Below, piece by piece: positions 36,019 to 36,220 of a stretch of DNA of 36,220 nucleotides. Made by a program: the position numbers and the translations under genes. This stretch comes from a virus. The first letter of the stretch is position 1. Every line of letters begins with the position of its first letter. Location: positions 1 to 36,220 of IMG/VR virus record IMGVR_UViG_3300025645_000200; one strand, given 5' to 3'. A model generated the notes under the pieces. That model saw only the letters and a program-made list of their open reading frames with translations, had not been told where the DNA came from and did not search any database.

Positions 36019-36220
36019 CTATTTGACAGCCCGAAGGTGTGCCGGTGGCCTGGGTGCTGAATATTTGCTGGCCACGCCTTCCGCAGCGCCCTGTCTGGCT
36101 TCCTTCTTGCCGCCCTCACCCTTTTTCGCATGGGTGTATTGGATCGCGGCAACCGCAGCCCGAACTTGGTTGGCATTGGCATCAATTATGCCAAGTGCAA
36201 TATCCTGTAACAGTTTGAGC
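36019..36220 (-). CDS. terS: Terminase small subunit, N-terminus cut by window edge
   Basis: The last 66 residues are visible, ending at TAG 36019-36021. I-I-D-A-N-A-N-Q-V-R-A-A-V-A-A-I-Q-Y-T-H-A-K-K-G-E and K-K-E-A-R-Q-G-A, then a P-R-P-P tail, match the C-terminal region of phage small terminases (A-x-Y-x-H-A-K-K-G-E-x-G-K-K). This part contacts the large subunit; the DNA-binding N-terminus is outside the window. The stop is immediately followed by the GTG of the large subunit. Confidence 0.85.
   Translation of the reverse strand, partial: LKLLQDIALGIIDANANQVRAAVAAIQYTHAKKGEGGKKEARQGAAEGVASKYSAPRPPAHLRAVK

Noticed and set aside
35784-36185. Minus-strand frame of 133 codons over the terminase junction
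   Set aside because: It overlaps both terminase subunits in another frame; the real small subunit C-terminus is in the frame ending at 36019.
1-36220. Complete circular genome with ends joining
   Set aside because: Joining the ends would fuse the left beta-rich gene in frame with the C-terminal part of the small terminase, giving an implausible hybrid without the terminase DNA-binding domain. Some sequence is more likely missing between the edges.

Overview
This window is most of the genome of a temperate, lambda-type siphovirus (Caudoviricetes, HK97 head fold) from a Gram-negative, probably proteobacterial, host. The grounds are: lambda-like module order, ninB/ninG homologues, a RecT/YqaJ recombination pair, a lambda-Int-like integrase beside a 3' fragment of a tRNA-Pro gene, sigma70-type promoters, a lipobox lipoprotein and strong Shine-Dalgarno sites. 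I cannot name the host genus. No chromosomal housekeeping gene is present. The attachment core (15869-15915) lies inside the window with phage genes on both sides, so the sequence is in circular (episomal or virion) order rather than the order of an integrated prophage flanked by host DNA. Both window edges cut genes.

Layout. Positions 1-1837 (minus) hold the lysis region: a holin-like protein, a GH24 endolysin, a DUF1353 protein, a lipoprotein and a beta-rich protein that runs off the left edge. Positions 1838-2157 hold a candidate late promoter followed by two terminators, resembling lambda pR'-tR'. Positions 2158-7639 (minus) hold early and replication genes: a LexA-type winged-helix protein, an unknown protein, a cupin, NinG, a NinB-like protein, an orphan C5-cytosine methyltransferase, a DnaC-like helicase loader and a DUF1376 replication protein with internal 7-bp repeats, plus small zinc-ribbon-like proteins. 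Positions 7781-8815 are the immunity switch: a Cro-like gene (minus) and a CI-like repressor (plus), divergent across an operator region. Positions 8896-15779 (plus) start at a TTGACA/TATTAA promoter that carries the same 14-bp operator as the cro promoter. They encode three unknown early proteins, RecT, a long YqaJ-type exonuclease, a run of seven small unknown genes, a probable excisionase and the integrase. Positions 15780-16038 hold an inverted repeat and the attP core.

Positions 16039-36220 (minus) are the late operon, transcribed from small terminase (cut by the right edge) through large terminase, a small membrane protein, portal, prohead protease, major capsid, capsid-associated proteins, head-tail connectors, tail completion, two tandem tail-tube paralogues, a G/GT-type frameshifted chaperone pair, a short tape measure, and many tail-tip or fibre-like proteins. 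It ends with a probable Cys-His-Asp transglutaminase-like protein next to attP.

How it works together: CI (lysogeny) and Cro compete at the shared operators. The leftward early transcript makes replication proteins and, by position, a late regulator that would let polymerase read through the terminators upstream of lysis. After circularisation the late transcript crosses the window edges into terminase, head and tail. Nearly all genes are joined by ATGA, GTGA or TGATG overlaps, which I used to choose starts. The most distinctive points are the arginine in place of the catalytic lysine in the repressor, the Ig/FN3-like insertion in the head-tail connector, the GGGAAAC frameshift site, the shared PL/PR operator, and the att-proximal Cys-His-Asp protein.
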